A stretch of DNA of 55,948 nucleotides from Campylobacterales bacterium (GTDB taxonomy: Bacteria; Campylobacterota; Campylobacteria; Campylobacterales; QNZT01): contig JALVVR010000016.1 in the NCBI GenBank assembly GCA_027023305.1, positions 1 through 55,948 on the forward strand. The letters run 5' to 3'. Of the stretch, positions 36,984 to 47,151 are shown in pieces (position 1 is the stretch's first letter; each line of letters starts with the position of its first letter). Both the position numbers and the translations under genes were made by a program. Below the pieces are notes generated by a model. That model had not been told where the DNA came from, did not search any database, and was given only the letters and a program-made list of their open reading frames with translations.

Positions 36984-37526
36984 CTAAAAAGCCTTTAGGG
37001 TGCTTATGTCATTTATAAACTCATCAAACAACTCTTGCATAGCTTTTAAAATCTCTTTTTCATCAGCAACTTTTAAACTCTTACTTCTTGTAAAGAATTT
37101 TTGTTTTATAAGTTTTTTATTTTTTGAGTAAAATTCATAGGTAGCTTTTAAATTTAAAATGTTATTTGTAGTTATAAACTCTTTTATATGGATTTTTAAA
37201 AGATAGTTTGCACTTTTACTTTCCCATGGGTAATCAAAGGCATCTTTATATCTGTTTTTAAGTATATCTATAGCTCTTTGTTTTATAAAATCCTCTGCAT
37301 CATCTGTAAAGTATGAATTAAAGAACTCTATTTTATTATTTTTTACATAAGGTATTTTTCCATCTTCTAAGTAGTATGGTAACTCTATATCTTCAACTCC
37401 AACTACAAGAGGAGATAGGTTTTGTTTAAAAGTTTTAGGTTGATTTGTGATTATATAACTACTCTTTTTTACTTGAGCCGTGCAACCAAATATAAAAAAG
37501 CTCAAAAACAAAACTATATACTTCAT
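36984..37526 (-). CDS. pqiC: PqiC-like outer-membrane lipoprotein (ABC/MCE auxiliary)
   Basis: This 180-residue protein has a lipoprotein signal (MKYIVLFLSFFIFGCTAQ, lipidated Cys15) and resembles the ABC-type transport auxiliary lipoproteins (PqiC/YmbA family), with VGVEDIELPYYLEDG near residues 42-56. It probably forms an outer-membrane partner of the MCE protein encoded one base upstream. The name is given from operon position and the weak family match. Confidence 0.7.
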   Translation of the reverse strand: MKYIVLFLSFFIFGCTAQVKKSSYIITNQPKTFKQNLSPLVVGVEDIELPYYLEDGKIPYVKNNKIEFFNSYFTDDAEDFIKQRAIDILKNRYKDAFDYPWESKSANYLLKIHIKEFITTNNILNLKATYEFYSKNKKLIKQKFFTRSKSLKVADEKEILKAMQELFDEFINDISTLKAF

Positions 37527-37527
37527 A

Positions 37528-38991
37528 CTACTCTCCCCATATCAAAGAGTTTGGTTTTCTGTTTATCTTGTTTAAAACTTTTTTTAACTCTTTTGAGCTT
37601 TTATCTATATCTTTTAGAGTTTGGCTTAATGAGTCTGCAAAGTTTGAGTCTTTATCATAAGATGAGGATAGTTTTTTGATACTTTTTAGAGCTGATGAAA
37701 AACTATCTACTGCTTTATTTAAATTTACTTTTGAAAACTTATCTACTAGAGAGTTTACTTTATCAGTTATAGAGTCCATTGAGCTTTTTGTAGTTGGAAA
37801 TAGATAATATCTTTTATCTTTTTTTAGCACTGCTTTACTATTTGTTTTGACTAAGTTTATATATAGTGAGTTTATAAGTGGATTTACTTTTTCAAGTTTT
37901 GCTTTAAGCCCATTTTTTACTGCTAACTTTACTCCCTCAAAAGCTCTTAACTCATCACTTTCAAATGCACTTATATCGATAGAAGCTATCACATAAGAGT
38001 TAACTTTAGAGTTTTTGGCATCATAGTAAGATACTATATCTTTAACTTTTCCAACGGTAAAACCATCTAGCTTGATACTACTTCCTATAGATAAAAACCC
38101 TACTCCACTTTGAAACTTTAGTTTAAAATCAACAAACTTTTCTCTTTTAAGTCCAAGTTTTTTACTAAGAGCTACATCTTTGTTTTTATAAAGATAGAAG
38201 TTTTTAACTCTTTTTTCATCTTTTTTATTTAAATCTTTTGTATAAAACTCTATCCCTCCAAAAACTATCTTTGAGAGTGATCCAACCTCAACATCTATAC
38301 CATAATCAGCAAGTGAAACAGAGAAGTTTTTTGTGTTATAAAACTTTGTTGTAGAGTTTATATACTTTGAGTAGTTTTTTTTCACGAAGATGTAGATTTT
38401 CAAATCTTTCCCGTTGTCACTTAGACTTACTGACTTTATACTTCCAGCAACTGCACCTTTATAGTAAAGTGAGCTTCCTGCTCTTAAGTCATAGCTGTTT
38501 TTAGAGATAAGCTCAAAGATATTTCCATCTATCTTTTCTAAGTTGTTTGGAGTGTCATCATAACCTTTAAAATTTTTTGTTAGTTTATTTCCCACTTTTG
38601 CATACATTTGGATATATGCTCCACTCATGAGGGCATCTAAACCTTTTACTTTACCTAAGCCAATCTCTGGTTTTACTATCCAAAACTTTGTAGAAGAGTT
38701 TAAAAAAGGCTCTGCATCTTTGTGGATTCTAGCATATACTCTAACTCCCTCTTCTTTTTTTAAAATCTCTACTTTTTCAATAACTCCAACTTTAACATCT
38801 CTATATTTTATAACAGATACTTTAGGCTCTAGCCCTCCACTACTTTTAAATGTGATAGTTATAAGAGGTCCAACCTTTGAGTAGTAACTATACAGAAGCC
38901 ACCCTCCAACGATAAGAGCTAAAAAAGGTATAAGCCAAACTATAAAACCAACTTTTGAGCTATCTACCTTAACTGTATCAATCTTTTTCAT
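37528..38991 (-). CDS. pqiB: PqiB-like MCE-domain lipid transport protein
   Basis: This 487-residue protein has one N-terminal transmembrane helix (about 14-32) and three MCE (MlaD) repeats. These lie near 37-130 (ITFKSSGGLEPKVSVIKYRD), 155-235 (LRAGSSLYYKGAVAGSIKSV) and 285-375 (FQSGVGFLSIGSSIKLDGFT). The C-terminal part is helical. Such proteins form a periplasm-spanning channel that moves lipids between membranes. The start overlaps the upstream pqiA-like gene by 14 bases. Confidence 0.88.
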   Translation of the reverse strand: MKKIDTVKVDSSKVGFIVWLIPFLALIVGGWLLYSYYSKVGPLITITFKSSGGLEPKVSVIKYRDVKVGVIEKVEILKKEEGVRVYARIHKDAEPFLNSSTKFWIVKPEIGLGKVKGLDALMSGAYIQMYAKVGNKLTKNFKGYDDTPNNLEKIDGNIFELISKNSYDLRAGSSLYYKGAVAGSIKSVSLSDNGKDLKIYIFVKKNYSKYINSTTKFYNTKNFSVSLADYGIDVEVGSLSKIVFGGIEFYTKDLNKKDEKRVKNFYLYKNKDVALSKKLGLKREKFVDFKLKFQSGVGFLSIGSSIKLDGFTVGKVKDIVSYYDAKNSKVNSYVIASIDISAFESDELRAFEGVKLAVKNGLKAKLEKVNPLINSLYINLVKTNSKAVLKKDKRYYLFPTTKSSMDSITDKVNSLVDKFSKVNLNKAVDSFSSALKSIKKLSSSYDKDSNFADSLSQTLKDIDKSSKELKKVLNKINRKPNSLIWGE

Positions 38992-39568
38992 CTAAATCTC
39001 CTAAAACTCTCTGATCCAAAGTAATCGCACTAAGAATAGTAAAAAATACCATTATAGCAAAACTTGTTGCACCAACTGATGGTATTATAGCAATATTTTT
39101 AAAATGTATTAGTGATGTTAGTATAATAACTACAAAAACATCTATCAGTGACCATGGTCCACTATACTCTATGAAGTAGTATAATCTTATCTTGTCATAT
39201 TTGTTTTTATATAGTTTAAACTTTATAGATACTATTAGGTAAAAGAGGATTAAAAACTTTATTATCGGTATCATGACAGAGGCTAAAAAGATGATGATAG
39301 CTACTGGATAATCCCCACTCTCCCAAAGACTCATCATACCACCTATGATAGTATTTTGTATGGAGTGCCCAAACTTTGAAGTACTTAAAATCGGGTAGAT
39401 ATTTGCAGGTAAGTAAAAGATAAGTCCACTTATCCAAAAAGCAAAAGAGAGAGCTAGTGAGTTGGATGATGGTTGTACTGAGTTACAACCACATCTTCTA
39501 CACTTTTTAGACTCTTTGAGGTTTGTAGCTCCACATATTTTACATCTTATATATTTTTTCATACTCAT
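38978..39568 (-). CDS. pqiA: PqiA-like membrane protein (second half)
   Basis: This 196-residue protein has an N-terminal four-Cys zinc ribbon (CKICGATNLKESKKCRRCG) and four hydrophobic segments. It corresponds to one of the two repeated domains found in E. coli PqiA, which is a single protein of about 420 residues. Here the two domains are encoded by separate overlapping genes. It probably forms the inner-membrane part of the PqiABC lipid system. Confidence 0.82.
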   Translation of the reverse strand: MSMKKYIRCKICGATNLKESKKCRRCGCNSVQPSSNSLALSFAFWISGLIFYLPANIYPILSTSKFGHSIQNTIIGGMMSLWESGDYPVAIIIFLASVMIPIIKFLILFYLIVSIKFKLYKNKYDKIRLYYFIEYSGPWSLIDVFVVIILTSLIHFKNIAIIPSVGATSFAIMVFFTILSAITLDQRVLGDLDEKD

Positions 39569-40154
39569 CCCAAAGCTCTTCTATTCTTCTATGTTTTGTA
39601 AGGTAAAGCTCTAAAGTTATAAAGACAATCATAGAATAAAATGCAATATCTAAAGTTATCGTAGCATAATCAAATATCTTAACAGCAGAGACAAGTATAG
39701 AGATAAAAAATATATCCAACATACTCCAAATATCCAAAAAGCTAACTACAATCAACAGCCATTTTACTACACTCTTTAAGATAGAAAGCTCCATCAAAAG
39801 TGTTCCTAAAAACAAAAAAGAGATAATCAAAAGTGGGAATAAAACCAAAACAAAAGCTGAAAAAATAGCAACTAAATCATATCCATTTTCAAAAAGTGAT
39901 AACACAGAATCAACTATGCTAAGAGAGCTGTCAAATCCTGCTAAGTTTATATCTACTATTGGAAAAAACATCGAAATAACAAAAAAAACCAAAGATGTAA
40001 AGCTAAAGGAGAGATAAAACTTTAAAATATGTCTATCATCTTTATATAGTACCTCACCACACTCCCTACACCTTGCCATCTCTCCTTTTTTAAGAGGAAG
40101 CCTTTTATGTATGCTTTGACATTTTGGACAGATGATAAGGTTTTGTAAATCCAT
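39540..40154 (-). CDS. pqiA: PqiA-like membrane protein (first half)
   Basis: This 204-residue protein has a zinc ribbon (CPKCQSIHKRLP ... ARCRECG) and four hydrophobic segments. It is paralogous to its downstream neighbour and overlaps it by 29 bases. The pair together match the two-domain layout of E. coli PqiA. It starts 4 bases after metH, suggesting transcription from the same message. Confidence 0.82.
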   Translation of the reverse strand: MDLQNLIICPKCQSIHKRLPLKKGEMARCRECGEVLYKDDRHILKFYLSFSFTSLVFFVISMFFPIVDINLAGFDSSLSIVDSVLSLFENGYDLVAIFSAFVLVLFPLLIISFLFLGTLLMELSILKSVVKWLLIVVSFLDIWSMLDIFFISILVSAVKIFDYATITLDIAFYSMIVFITLELYLTKHRRIEELWDEYEKIYKM

Positions 40155-40158
40155 CTAA

Positions 40159-43100
40159 CTATACTGCAAAATAAAGTGCTTCTTTGTGATGAACAACAAG
40201 AGCTGATGTTGTTTGTTCTGGATGCATTTGAAAAGTTTCCCCAAGCTCTACTCCAAATTCTTCTGGCTTTAAAAGATCAAATATCACTCGATTATCCTCC
40301 AAATTAGGACAAGCTGCATATCCAAAAGAGTATCTAGCTCCTTGATATCTTGCCATTTTTACATCTCTTATGCTATGCCCTTCATTATCTGCGATATTTA
40401 ACTCCAACCTTATCTGCTTATGAAGTATCTCTGCTATCGCTTCAGCAAGATCTACACTTAGACCATGAAGATGATGATAATCTGTATATTTTCCCTCTTC
40501 ATATAGTTTTGATTCTACTTTACTAAATATACTTCCAGCACTAGCCAAAGTCAGAGCTATCACATCATGTCTATCACTTCTAAAATAATCAGCTAAACAA
40601 CGATATGGTTTTCTTCCTTGCCTTGGGAAGGTTATCTTGTGTATAGCTCTTTTCTCTACATTTTCAAGAGGTTCAGAGTTTATCTCACTTTGAGAGTTCC
40701 ATCCCTCACTTGGGTCAAATATCAAAAGAGTGTCTTTATCAGCTCGACATGGATAATAACCATAAAGAGTTACTGGGTCTAAATACCCCTCTTTTAAAAT
40801 CTCAGCTTTTAGCGATTCAAAGAGTGGATACATCTTTTCGTTGATGATTTTTTGTTTTTCTTCTTTGGAAAGTCCTTTGTTTGAATAACCCCATCTTGAA
40901 GAAAAAAGTAACTTATGATTTATCCAATCAAATGCTAACTCTTTTACATCTTGACTTAAAACTCTTCTTCCCCAAAAAGGAGGATTTGGAACATCTTGAA
41001 GTGAAGGCATCTTTATCTCTTCGTAAGGGGGGATAACTTTTTTCTTCTTCTCTTTTATCACAATTTCTACATCTTCTTTATCAGCATTTAGAGTTGTATC
41101 TAAGTTCCCCTCCTCTATCCTACTCATAGAAGTTATACCATCAAAGGCATCTCGACAATAAAATATAGCTCCATCATACTGTGGACGACAATACTCATCA
41201 ACAAACTTTTTAGTTAGAGCTGCCCCTCCTAACAAAACAGGTATATCTATATTTTTAGATTTTAAAAATTCTAAGTTTTCTAGCATAACTGCTGTTGATT
41301 TTACCAAAAGTCCACTCATACCTATCGCATCAGCTTTATGCTCTTTAAAAGCTTTTACAAACTCTTCAATATCAGCTTTTATACCTATATTTACTACTTT
41401 ATAACCATTGTTGGTGAGGATTATGTCAACTAGATTTTTTCCTACATCATGAACATCACCCTTTACAGTTCCTAAAACTAAAGTAGTTTGTGAAGTTTTT
41501 TCTTTTTTTGGTAGATATGGATTTAAAAAGTCAACTGCTGATTTCATAGTTTCTGCTGATTGTAAAACAAAAGGAAGTTGCATCTTTCCACTTCCAAAAA
41601 GCTCTCCTACTTCTTTCATAGCATTTATAAGAATTTGGTTTACTATAAGCTCTGCATCTATCTCATCTTTTGCAGTTGGCAAGAGTTTTAACATCCTCTC
41701 TTTATCTCCATCAAGTAGGAGTTTGTGAAGTTTTTCTTTTGTTGAAAGGAGATTAAACTCCTCTTCTTCTTTGTCACTATCAACTGCTTCAACTGAACTA
41801 AAATGATCTATAAACTTAAAAAGAGGATCTCCATCTTCTCGGTTGTTAAAAAGCAAATCTTCACAAGCTTTTTTATCTTCATTACTTATTTTGTGGATTG
41901 GGATAGTACTTTTGACATTTACTATCGCCATAGAGAGTCCAGCTTGTACACAGTGATATAAAAAAACTGAGTTTAAGTACTCTCTGGCATGTTTAGCAAG
42001 TCCAAACGAGATGTTAGAAACTCCAAGAACAAATCCAACTTCTGGATGCATCTGGCTAAACTCTTTTATCGCATCTATAACTTCGATAGCAGCTGTAAAA
42101 TACTCCTCATCTCCACTTCCAACTGTAAAGGTAAGCAAATCAAAAACTAAATCTTTTGGATTAAGACCATGTTTTTTAGTAGCTAACTCATATATCCTCT
42201 GGGCTACTGATACCTTCTCATCCTTTGTTTTTGCCATACCTTTTTCATCAATAGTCAAGCATACTAAACTAGCTCCATATCTTTTTGCTAACTTGCATAC
42301 TGCATCAAACTTTTCGATACCATCTTCAAGATTTACAGAGTTTATGATAGGTTTTCCACCTACATTTTTTAAGCCTATCTCTATCGCTTTGGTTTGGGTT
42401 GAGTCTATCATGAGAGGTAAAGTTACTTTTTGAGCATATAAAGATGAGAGGATTTGCATATCTTTACTTTCATCTCTTCCTGCAAAACCTACACTTATAT
42501 CTATACCATGAGCTCCATATCTTACTTGCTGTTGAGCAACAGATAATGTTCCCTCATAATTTTCAGCTAAAAGTAGTTCTCTAAATGCTTTACTTCCAGT
42601 TGCATTGCTTCTCTCTCCTATCAAAAAAGGAGCTGGATTTTGTTTTAACTCCTTTGTTTCAAAAAGACTAGCCAAAGACATTGGATGAGAACCTGTTGGT
42701 TTTTTAGGCTTTTTATCTTTTACAACTGAAGAGAGTTTTGCGATATGTTGAGGAGTAGTTCCACAACACCCACCCAAAACACAAACTCCATCTATATCTA
42801 AAAACTCACTTTGAAGAGCTGTAAACTCATCTGGTCCCATAGGATAAAAGGTAAAACCTCCTCTATTTTGTGGAAGTCCTGCATTTGAGTGTACTGAAAT
42901 ATATCCATCCCAAACTTCACTAAGAGTTTTTACATGCTTTTTAACTTGCTCTGGTCCTGTTCCACAGTTAAACCCTAAGCTCAATATATCAAAAGGTTCT
43001 AAAATAGTAGCGATAGTTTTTGCATCAGTTCCTATAAGCATAGTTCCACTAAGTTCTATCGTAACTGAAACCATTATGGGAATATCTTTATTTTTTTCAT

Positions 43101-43629
43101 AAGAGACATCCCCACAAGCATGAATCGCAGCTTTTATCTGAAGTGGGTCTTGACAAGTTTCTAACAAGAAAAGATCACATCCACCATCAACTAATCCCTC
43201 AGCACTTTTCCTATATCCCTCATACATTTGGTCATAACTTATATGTCCAAGACTAGGAAGTTTTGTTCCTGGACCCAAATCTCCTGCTACAAATCTAGGT
43301 GTATCAACACTATGAAACTCATCACAAACTTCTCTTACAAGCTTTGCCCCCTCAAAACAAAGTTCATAAGCTCTATCACTCATATCATAGTCTTCAAGTA
43401 CCCAAGGGATTGCTCCAAAAGTGTTTGTTTTTATTATATTTGCACCTGCTTTTGCATATGAGGTGTGGATTTTTTTTATGCCATCTTTAAAAGTAGTATT
43501 TAAAAGTTCGTTACATCCCTCATTTCCTTGCCAAGCATCATCTGGGATTGTTAGAGCTTGGATTTGAGTTCCCATCGCTCCGTCAAATATTAAAACTTTT
43601 TTGCCTATTAAATCTCTTATTTTATTCAA
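40159..43629 (-). CDS. metH: cobalamin-dependent methionine synthase
   Basis: This 1156-residue modular enzyme methylates homocysteine using methyltetrahydrofolate and B12. In order: the homocysteine domain (DGAMGTQIQ at start, zinc ligands FNCGT and GGCCGTTPQH), the pterin-binding domain (FLIGERSNATGSKAF), the B12 cap and binding domain with GDVHDVGKNLV (axial His), and the AdoMet reactivation domain (RYSFGYAACPNLED). It is slightly shorter than E. coli MetH (1227). No B12 or SAM riboswitch is visible in the 41-base gap upstream. Confidence 0.97.
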   Translation of the reverse strand: MNKIRDLIGKKVLIFDGAMGTQIQALTIPDDAWQGNEGCNELLNTTFKDGIKKIHTSYAKAGANIIKTNTFGAIPWVLEDYDMSDRAYELCFEGAKLVREVCDEFHSVDTPRFVAGDLGPGTKLPSLGHISYDQMYEGYRKSAEGLVDGGCDLFLLETCQDPLQIKAAIHACGDVSYEKNKDIPIMVSVTIELSGTMLIGTDAKTIATILEPFDILSLGFNCGTGPEQVKKHVKTLSEVWDGYISVHSNAGLPQNRGGFTFYPMGPDEFTALQSEFLDIDGVCVLGGCCGTTPQHIAKLSSVVKDKKPKKPTGSHPMSLASLFETKELKQNPAPFLIGERSNATGSKAFRELLLAENYEGTLSVAQQQVRYGAHGIDISVGFAGRDESKDMQILSSLYAQKVTLPLMIDSTQTKAIEIGLKNVGGKPIINSVNLEDGIEKFDAVCKLAKRYGASLVCLTIDEKGMAKTKDEKVSVAQRIYELATKKHGLNPKDLVFDLLTFTVGSGDEEYFTAAIEVIDAIKEFSQMHPEVGFVLGVSNISFGLAKHAREYLNSVFLYHCVQAGLSMAIVNVKSTIPIHKISNEDKKACEDLLFNNREDGDPLFKFIDHFSSVEAVDSDKEEEEFNLLSTKEKLHKLLLDGDKERMLKLLPTAKDEIDAELIVNQILINAMKEVGELFGSGKMQLPFVLQSAETMKSAVDFLNPYLPKKEKTSQTTLVLGTVKGDVHDVGKNLVDIILTNNGYKVVNIGIKADIEEFVKAFKEHKADAIGMSGLLVKSTAVMLENLEFLKSKNIDIPVLLGGAALTKKFVDEYCRPQYDGAIFYCRDAFDGITSMSRIEEGNLDTTLNADKEDVEIVIKEKKKKVIPPYEEIKMPSLQDVPNPPFWGRRVLSQDVKELAFDWINHKLLFSSRWGYSNKGLSKEEKQKIINEKMYPLFESLKAEILKEGYLDPVTLYGYYPCRADKDTLLIFDPSEGWNSQSEINSEPLENVEKRAIHKITFPRQGRKPYRCLADYFRSDRHDVIALTLASAGSIFSKVESKLYEEGKYTDYHHLHGLSVDLAEAIAEILHKQIRLELNIADNEGHSIRDVKMARYQGARYSFGYAACPNLEDNRVIFDLLKPEEFGVELGETFQMHPEQTTSALVVHHKEALYFAV

Positions 43630-43670
43630 ATCAACTTTCCATGTTTTTTGGTTTATTGTATCAAAAAACT

Positions 43671-44456
43671 CTATAAATTTATAGATAAAGATATCGGACA
43701 GTGATCACTGCCATAAATATTATCAAGTATTTTAGCATCAAGTAGATTTTCTTTTAAATCATCACTTACAAAAAAGTAGTCTATTCTCCATCCTGCATTT
43801 GTTTTTCTTGCATTAAACTTATATGACCACCAAGTGTATCTGTGTTCAAGAGTTGGATGAAAGTATCGAAAAGTATCTATGTATCCCATATTTACAAATT
43901 TGTCTAAAAGAACCCTCTCCTGGGGTAAAAAACCAGAAACATTTTCATTTGCTTTAGGTCTTTTTAAATCAATAGGCTTATGAGCTATATTAAAATCTCC
44001 ACAAATTATGATTGATTTTCCCTGCTTTTTTAACTCTTTTAAGTACTCAAAAAGTTTTTCATAAAACTCCATTTTATAAGAGAGTCTATCTTCACTCATT
44101 TGCCCATTTGGAAAGTAAATGTTGAAGAAAGCTATATCCAAAGAGTTGGTTTTAAAGTGAATTTCATTTATCCTACCCTCTTTTAATCTATCTATATTCC
44201 AGCCATTACTTGTAAAATATGGCATAATATCACAAAAAAGAGCAACTCCGTGTCTTCCTAAAGTAGAAGCAGAGTTTACAAAAATATTTTCAAATTTTTT
44301 ATCAAACAAATCTAAGGGAATTTGCTCTTTTGTAGCTTTTATCTCTTGAAGAGCTAAAAAATCTACATCTTTTTCATCAATCCACTTTAAAGCTTCTTTT
44401 TTACTTATAGCTCTTATGCCATTTACATTCCATGATATAAAGTTATATGTTTTCAT
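43671..44456 (-). CDS. xth: exodeoxyribonuclease III (AP endonuclease)
   Basis: This 261-residue EEP-family nuclease has WNVNGIRA, the metal-binding Glu in LALQEIKAT, GDFNIAHKPIDL and the catalytic GSDHCPISL. It incises abasic sites and trims 3' blocked ends in base-excision repair. It overlaps the phosphoethanolamine transferase gene by 4 bases. Length is normal for the ExoA/XthA group. Confidence 0.95.
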   Translation of the reverse strand: MKTYNFISWNVNGIRAISKKEALKWIDEKDVDFLALQEIKATKEQIPLDLFDKKFENIFVNSASTLGRHGVALFCDIMPYFTSNGWNIDRLKEGRINEIHFKTNSLDIAFFNIYFPNGQMSEDRLSYKMEFYEKLFEYLKELKKQGKSIIICGDFNIAHKPIDLKRPKANENVSGFLPQERVLLDKFVNMGYIDTFRYFHPTLEHRYTWWSYKFNARKTNAGWRIDYFFVSDDLKENLLDAKILDNIYGSDHCPISLSINL

Positions 44457-45988
44457 TGTTTATACAAGTCTAACTTTTTATTATAAATCGAAGTATTTAC
44501 ATCCATAGCATCCAAAATTGAACTAAATATATAATCTTGTGAAAGTTTTTTATCTTTTAGTTTTTTCATCTGTTGATTGCTTATACCAAAATCTTTTCCA
44601 AACCAGATGATAGAAGCTGGGTGTTTTTGGGCATCTGGTGCTATAAAGTAAGGCATCCCGTGAAGATATATACCTTTTTCTCCAAGGCTTTCTCCATGGT
44701 CTGCTACATACCAAAGAGCTACTTTATATTTATCTTGATGAGATTTTAAAAACTCTTTTACTTTTGTGAGAAAAGCATCTGTGGCAACTATTGTATTATC
44801 ATAAGCATTTATGATGCTTTGCCTAGTGCATTTGTTTAGTTGGTTAGTTTGGCAAACTGGTTTAAATTTTTCATATTTTTTATCATATCTTTTGTAGTAT
44901 TCTGGTCCGTGACTTCCCATTTGATGTAGTACTATAAAAGTTGTTTTAGGTGTTTTGACAAACTTATCAAGTCCATCTAACATTTTAAAATCCCTACACT
45001 CACCATGGCAACTATCTTTGATATTTTTATAATTTTTTATCCTTACAGCAACTCCTTTTGAGTCTGAGTTATTATCTATCCAAAGAAGTCTAACCCCTGC
45101 ATAGTTTAAAACATCTATTAAACTAGACATACTTTTTGCTTTACTATCTTTATAGTTACTTCTTGTAAGAGGAGAAAACATACAAGGCACACTTACTGCT
45201 GTTTCAGTCCCACATGAGTAGAAGTTTTTGAAGCTTGTTATCTCTTTATCTTTTTTTAGGGTTGGATTTGTATCTCTTTTATATCCATTTAGACTAAAGT
45301 GATCAGCTCTTGCAGCTTCTCCTGTTACAAAGATGAAAAGTTTTGGTTTACCCTCTTTTGGAAGTAGTTTTGCATCTCCTCCTACTTTTTTAAACTTTAG
45401 TTTTTTGATGAAGTATTTTCTTTGGATAAACTTACCAAGTCCATATAGTGGATAGGTTGGATTTGTATAGTATCTTAGAGGTTTGTATTCTCTAAAAAAG
45501 GAGGTATATGCTTTTGAAAAAAGGTAAACATTTGCCACTATCAAAAGTAGTAAAAGAGGGATATATTTTAGTTTAAAAAGAAAAGTTTGCTTTATATTTA
45601 GATAATTTATTTTTAGTTTATATATGATAAAAGATGGAAGAAGTCCTAACACTAAAAAATATCCTAAAACCTCATAATTAAAAAGGTCACTTGCTTCACT
45701 AATATCTGTTTCAAAAATATTTTGAATCATCTTATCATCTATCACAACTCCATACTTTTGCATAAAATAAAGTGATAAAGAACCAGTGATAAATAGATAT
45801 ATCATGAAAGGTTTAAAGGTATATTTTGAATAAAAAATAGTTTGCAAAAGTGCTATAAATAAAAATAGTAAAACTCCCAAGCTTATCATGAAAGGTATGC
45901 TTTTAAATACTGCAAAACTCTTTTCAAAAAATACAAAGTTGTAAAATAGCACTAAGATTAGTGAACTAAAAAATAAAATCTTTTTCAT
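44453..45988 (-). CDS. phosphoethanolamine transferase (EptA/EptC-like)
   Basis: This 511-residue inner-membrane enzyme has five predicted transmembrane helices in residues 1-165 and a periplasmic sulfatase-fold domain. The catalytic Thr263 lies in CGTETAVSVPCMF with the Cys259/Cys269 disulfide pair. Other active-site motifs are VTGEAARADHFS (Glu224) and VADHGESLGEKG...HG. It adds phosphoethanolamine to lipid A, glycan or flagellar rod sites; in Campylobacter EptC does all three and gives polymyxin resistance. Overlaps lhgO upstream by 4 bases. Confidence 0.92.
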   Translation of the reverse strand: MKKILFFSSLILVLFYNFVFFEKSFAVFKSIPFMISLGVLLFLFIALLQTIFYSKYTFKPFMIYLFITGSLSLYFMQKYGVVIDDKMIQNIFETDISEASDLFNYEVLGYFLVLGLLPSFIIYKLKINYLNIKQTFLFKLKYIPLLLLLIVANVYLFSKAYTSFFREYKPLRYYTNPTYPLYGLGKFIQRKYFIKKLKFKKVGGDAKLLPKEGKPKLFIFVTGEAARADHFSLNGYKRDTNPTLKKDKEITSFKNFYSCGTETAVSVPCMFSPLTRSNYKDSKAKSMSSLIDVLNYAGVRLLWIDNNSDSKGVAVRIKNYKNIKDSCHGECRDFKMLDGLDKFVKTPKTTFIVLHQMGSHGPEYYKRYDKKYEKFKPVCQTNQLNKCTRQSIINAYDNTIVATDAFLTKVKEFLKSHQDKYKVALWYVADHGESLGEKGIYLHGMPYFIAPDAQKHPASIIWFGKDFGISNQQMKKLKDKKLSQDYIFSSILDAMDVNTSIYNKKLDLYKQ

Positions 45989-47151
45989 GATTTTCCTATA
46001 ATATAATTTTCAACTACCCACTTGGCGAAGGGAAAGCTACTCGTAAAAGCTGGACTTACTGCATTTAGCACATGAACACTATTTTCATCGCCTTCAACTA
46101 CAAAATCTTGCAAAAGCTCATCTGTTTTTATGTTTAAAAGTTGAGCTCTGATTCCTGGTTTACTCCACTGATTAAATCCACTTTTATCTAAGCTCTTTAC
46201 CATAGACTCTGCCAAAGATACAAAATAGTTTTTATTGTACTTTTTCATCTCAGTAAATGCTAAATCCCTAAATCCAAAACTATTTTTAAAAAATAGCTTT
46301 GCTTCTGTCAGTATAATATCTAAAAACTCATTTAATTTAAAACTATTTAACCCTTGATAATTTTCTCTCCAAAAGGCTGGGATTGCAGTTGGTCCTATCT
46401 TTATCTCATTATCCACTGTTATAGTGTAGTGAACTCCTAAAAATGGATTTTTTAGATTTGGAACTGGGTATATGTTTGTGTTTATAAAATGCTCAGGTTT
46501 TGTGTATTTTAAATATATACCTTTAAAAGGGAGGATTTTATAATATTGACTAAAACCAAACTTTTTTGCTATCTTGTCGGCATATAATCCTGCACAATTT
46601 ATAATCATCTTTGCATTGTTTTTCATTATAGAAGAGTATGGAGTGTTAAATCTTATCTCTACACCACTCTTTATAAGCTCATCTTTTATATGTGAAAGTA
46701 TCTCATTTGGATTTACTGTTGCAGTTGTTGGGGAGTATAGAGCAAGTTTGTGAGTTTTTATGTTTTTAAATCTTTTTGATAGTTCCTCTTCATCTATAAG
46801 CTCTACTTTTACACTATTTTTTAGTCCTCTTTGATAAAGCTCTTTTAGGGTTTCTAACTCACTCTCATCTTTTGCAACTACTATCTTTTGAGCTTTGTTT
46901 ATCTTTAAATTGTTCGCTTCACAATACTTTGTTAGAGCTTCATTTCCCTCTTTAGTAAACTTCGCTTTTAGTGATGAGGAAGTATAATAAAATCCAGCAT
47001 GAAGAACTCCACTATTTCTTCCACTGCTGTGATAACCTACATCACTCTCTTTTTCTATGATAAGGATTTTTGAGTTTGGATTTTTTTGTTTTAGTTCTCT
47101 TGCTATTGATAGTCCTATTATTCCTGCACCTATTATCAGATAATCATACAC
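45985..47151 (-). CDS. lhgO: L-2-hydroxyglutarate oxidase-like FAD enzyme
   Basis: This 388-residue DAO-fold flavoprotein has the FAD motif IIGAGIIGLSIARELK at the N-terminus and HSSGRNSGVLHAGFYY, typical of LhgO/YgaF. It also has NCAGLYAD and the C-terminal GIRAQLLN segment. It would oxidise L-2-hydroxyglutarate to 2-oxoglutarate, clearing a side product of TCA enzymes. It overlaps aat by 8 bases. Glycerol-3-phosphate oxidase-like relatives are less likely given the RNSGVLHAGFYY motif. Confidence 0.85.
   Translation of the reverse strand: MYDYLIIGAGIIGLSIARELKQKNPNSKILIIEKESDVGYHSSGRNSGVLHAGFYYTSSSLKAKFTKEGNEALTKYCEANNLKINKAQKIVVAKDESELETLKELYQRGLKNSVKVELIDEEELSKRFKNIKTHKLALYSPTTATVNPNEILSHIKDELIKSGVEIRFNTPYSSIMKNNAKMIINCAGLYADKIAKKFGFSQYYKILPFKGIYLKYTKPEHFINTNIYPVPNLKNPFLGVHYTITVDNEIKIGPTAIPAFWRENYQGLNSFKLNEFLDIILTEAKLFFKNSFGFRDLAFTEMKKYNKNYFVSLAESMVKSLDKSGFNQWSKPGIRAQLLNIKTDELLQDFVVEGDENSVHVLNAVSPAFTSSFPFAKWVVENYIIGKS

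Noticed and set aside
42011..42433. 140-codon open frame antisense to metH
   Set aside because: It lies entirely opposite a well-supported gene, has low-complexity Ser/Phe-rich composition and no ribosome binding site.
43630..43670. SAM or B12 riboswitch before metH
   Set aside because: The gap is only 41 bases with no conserved riboswitch sequence or structure.
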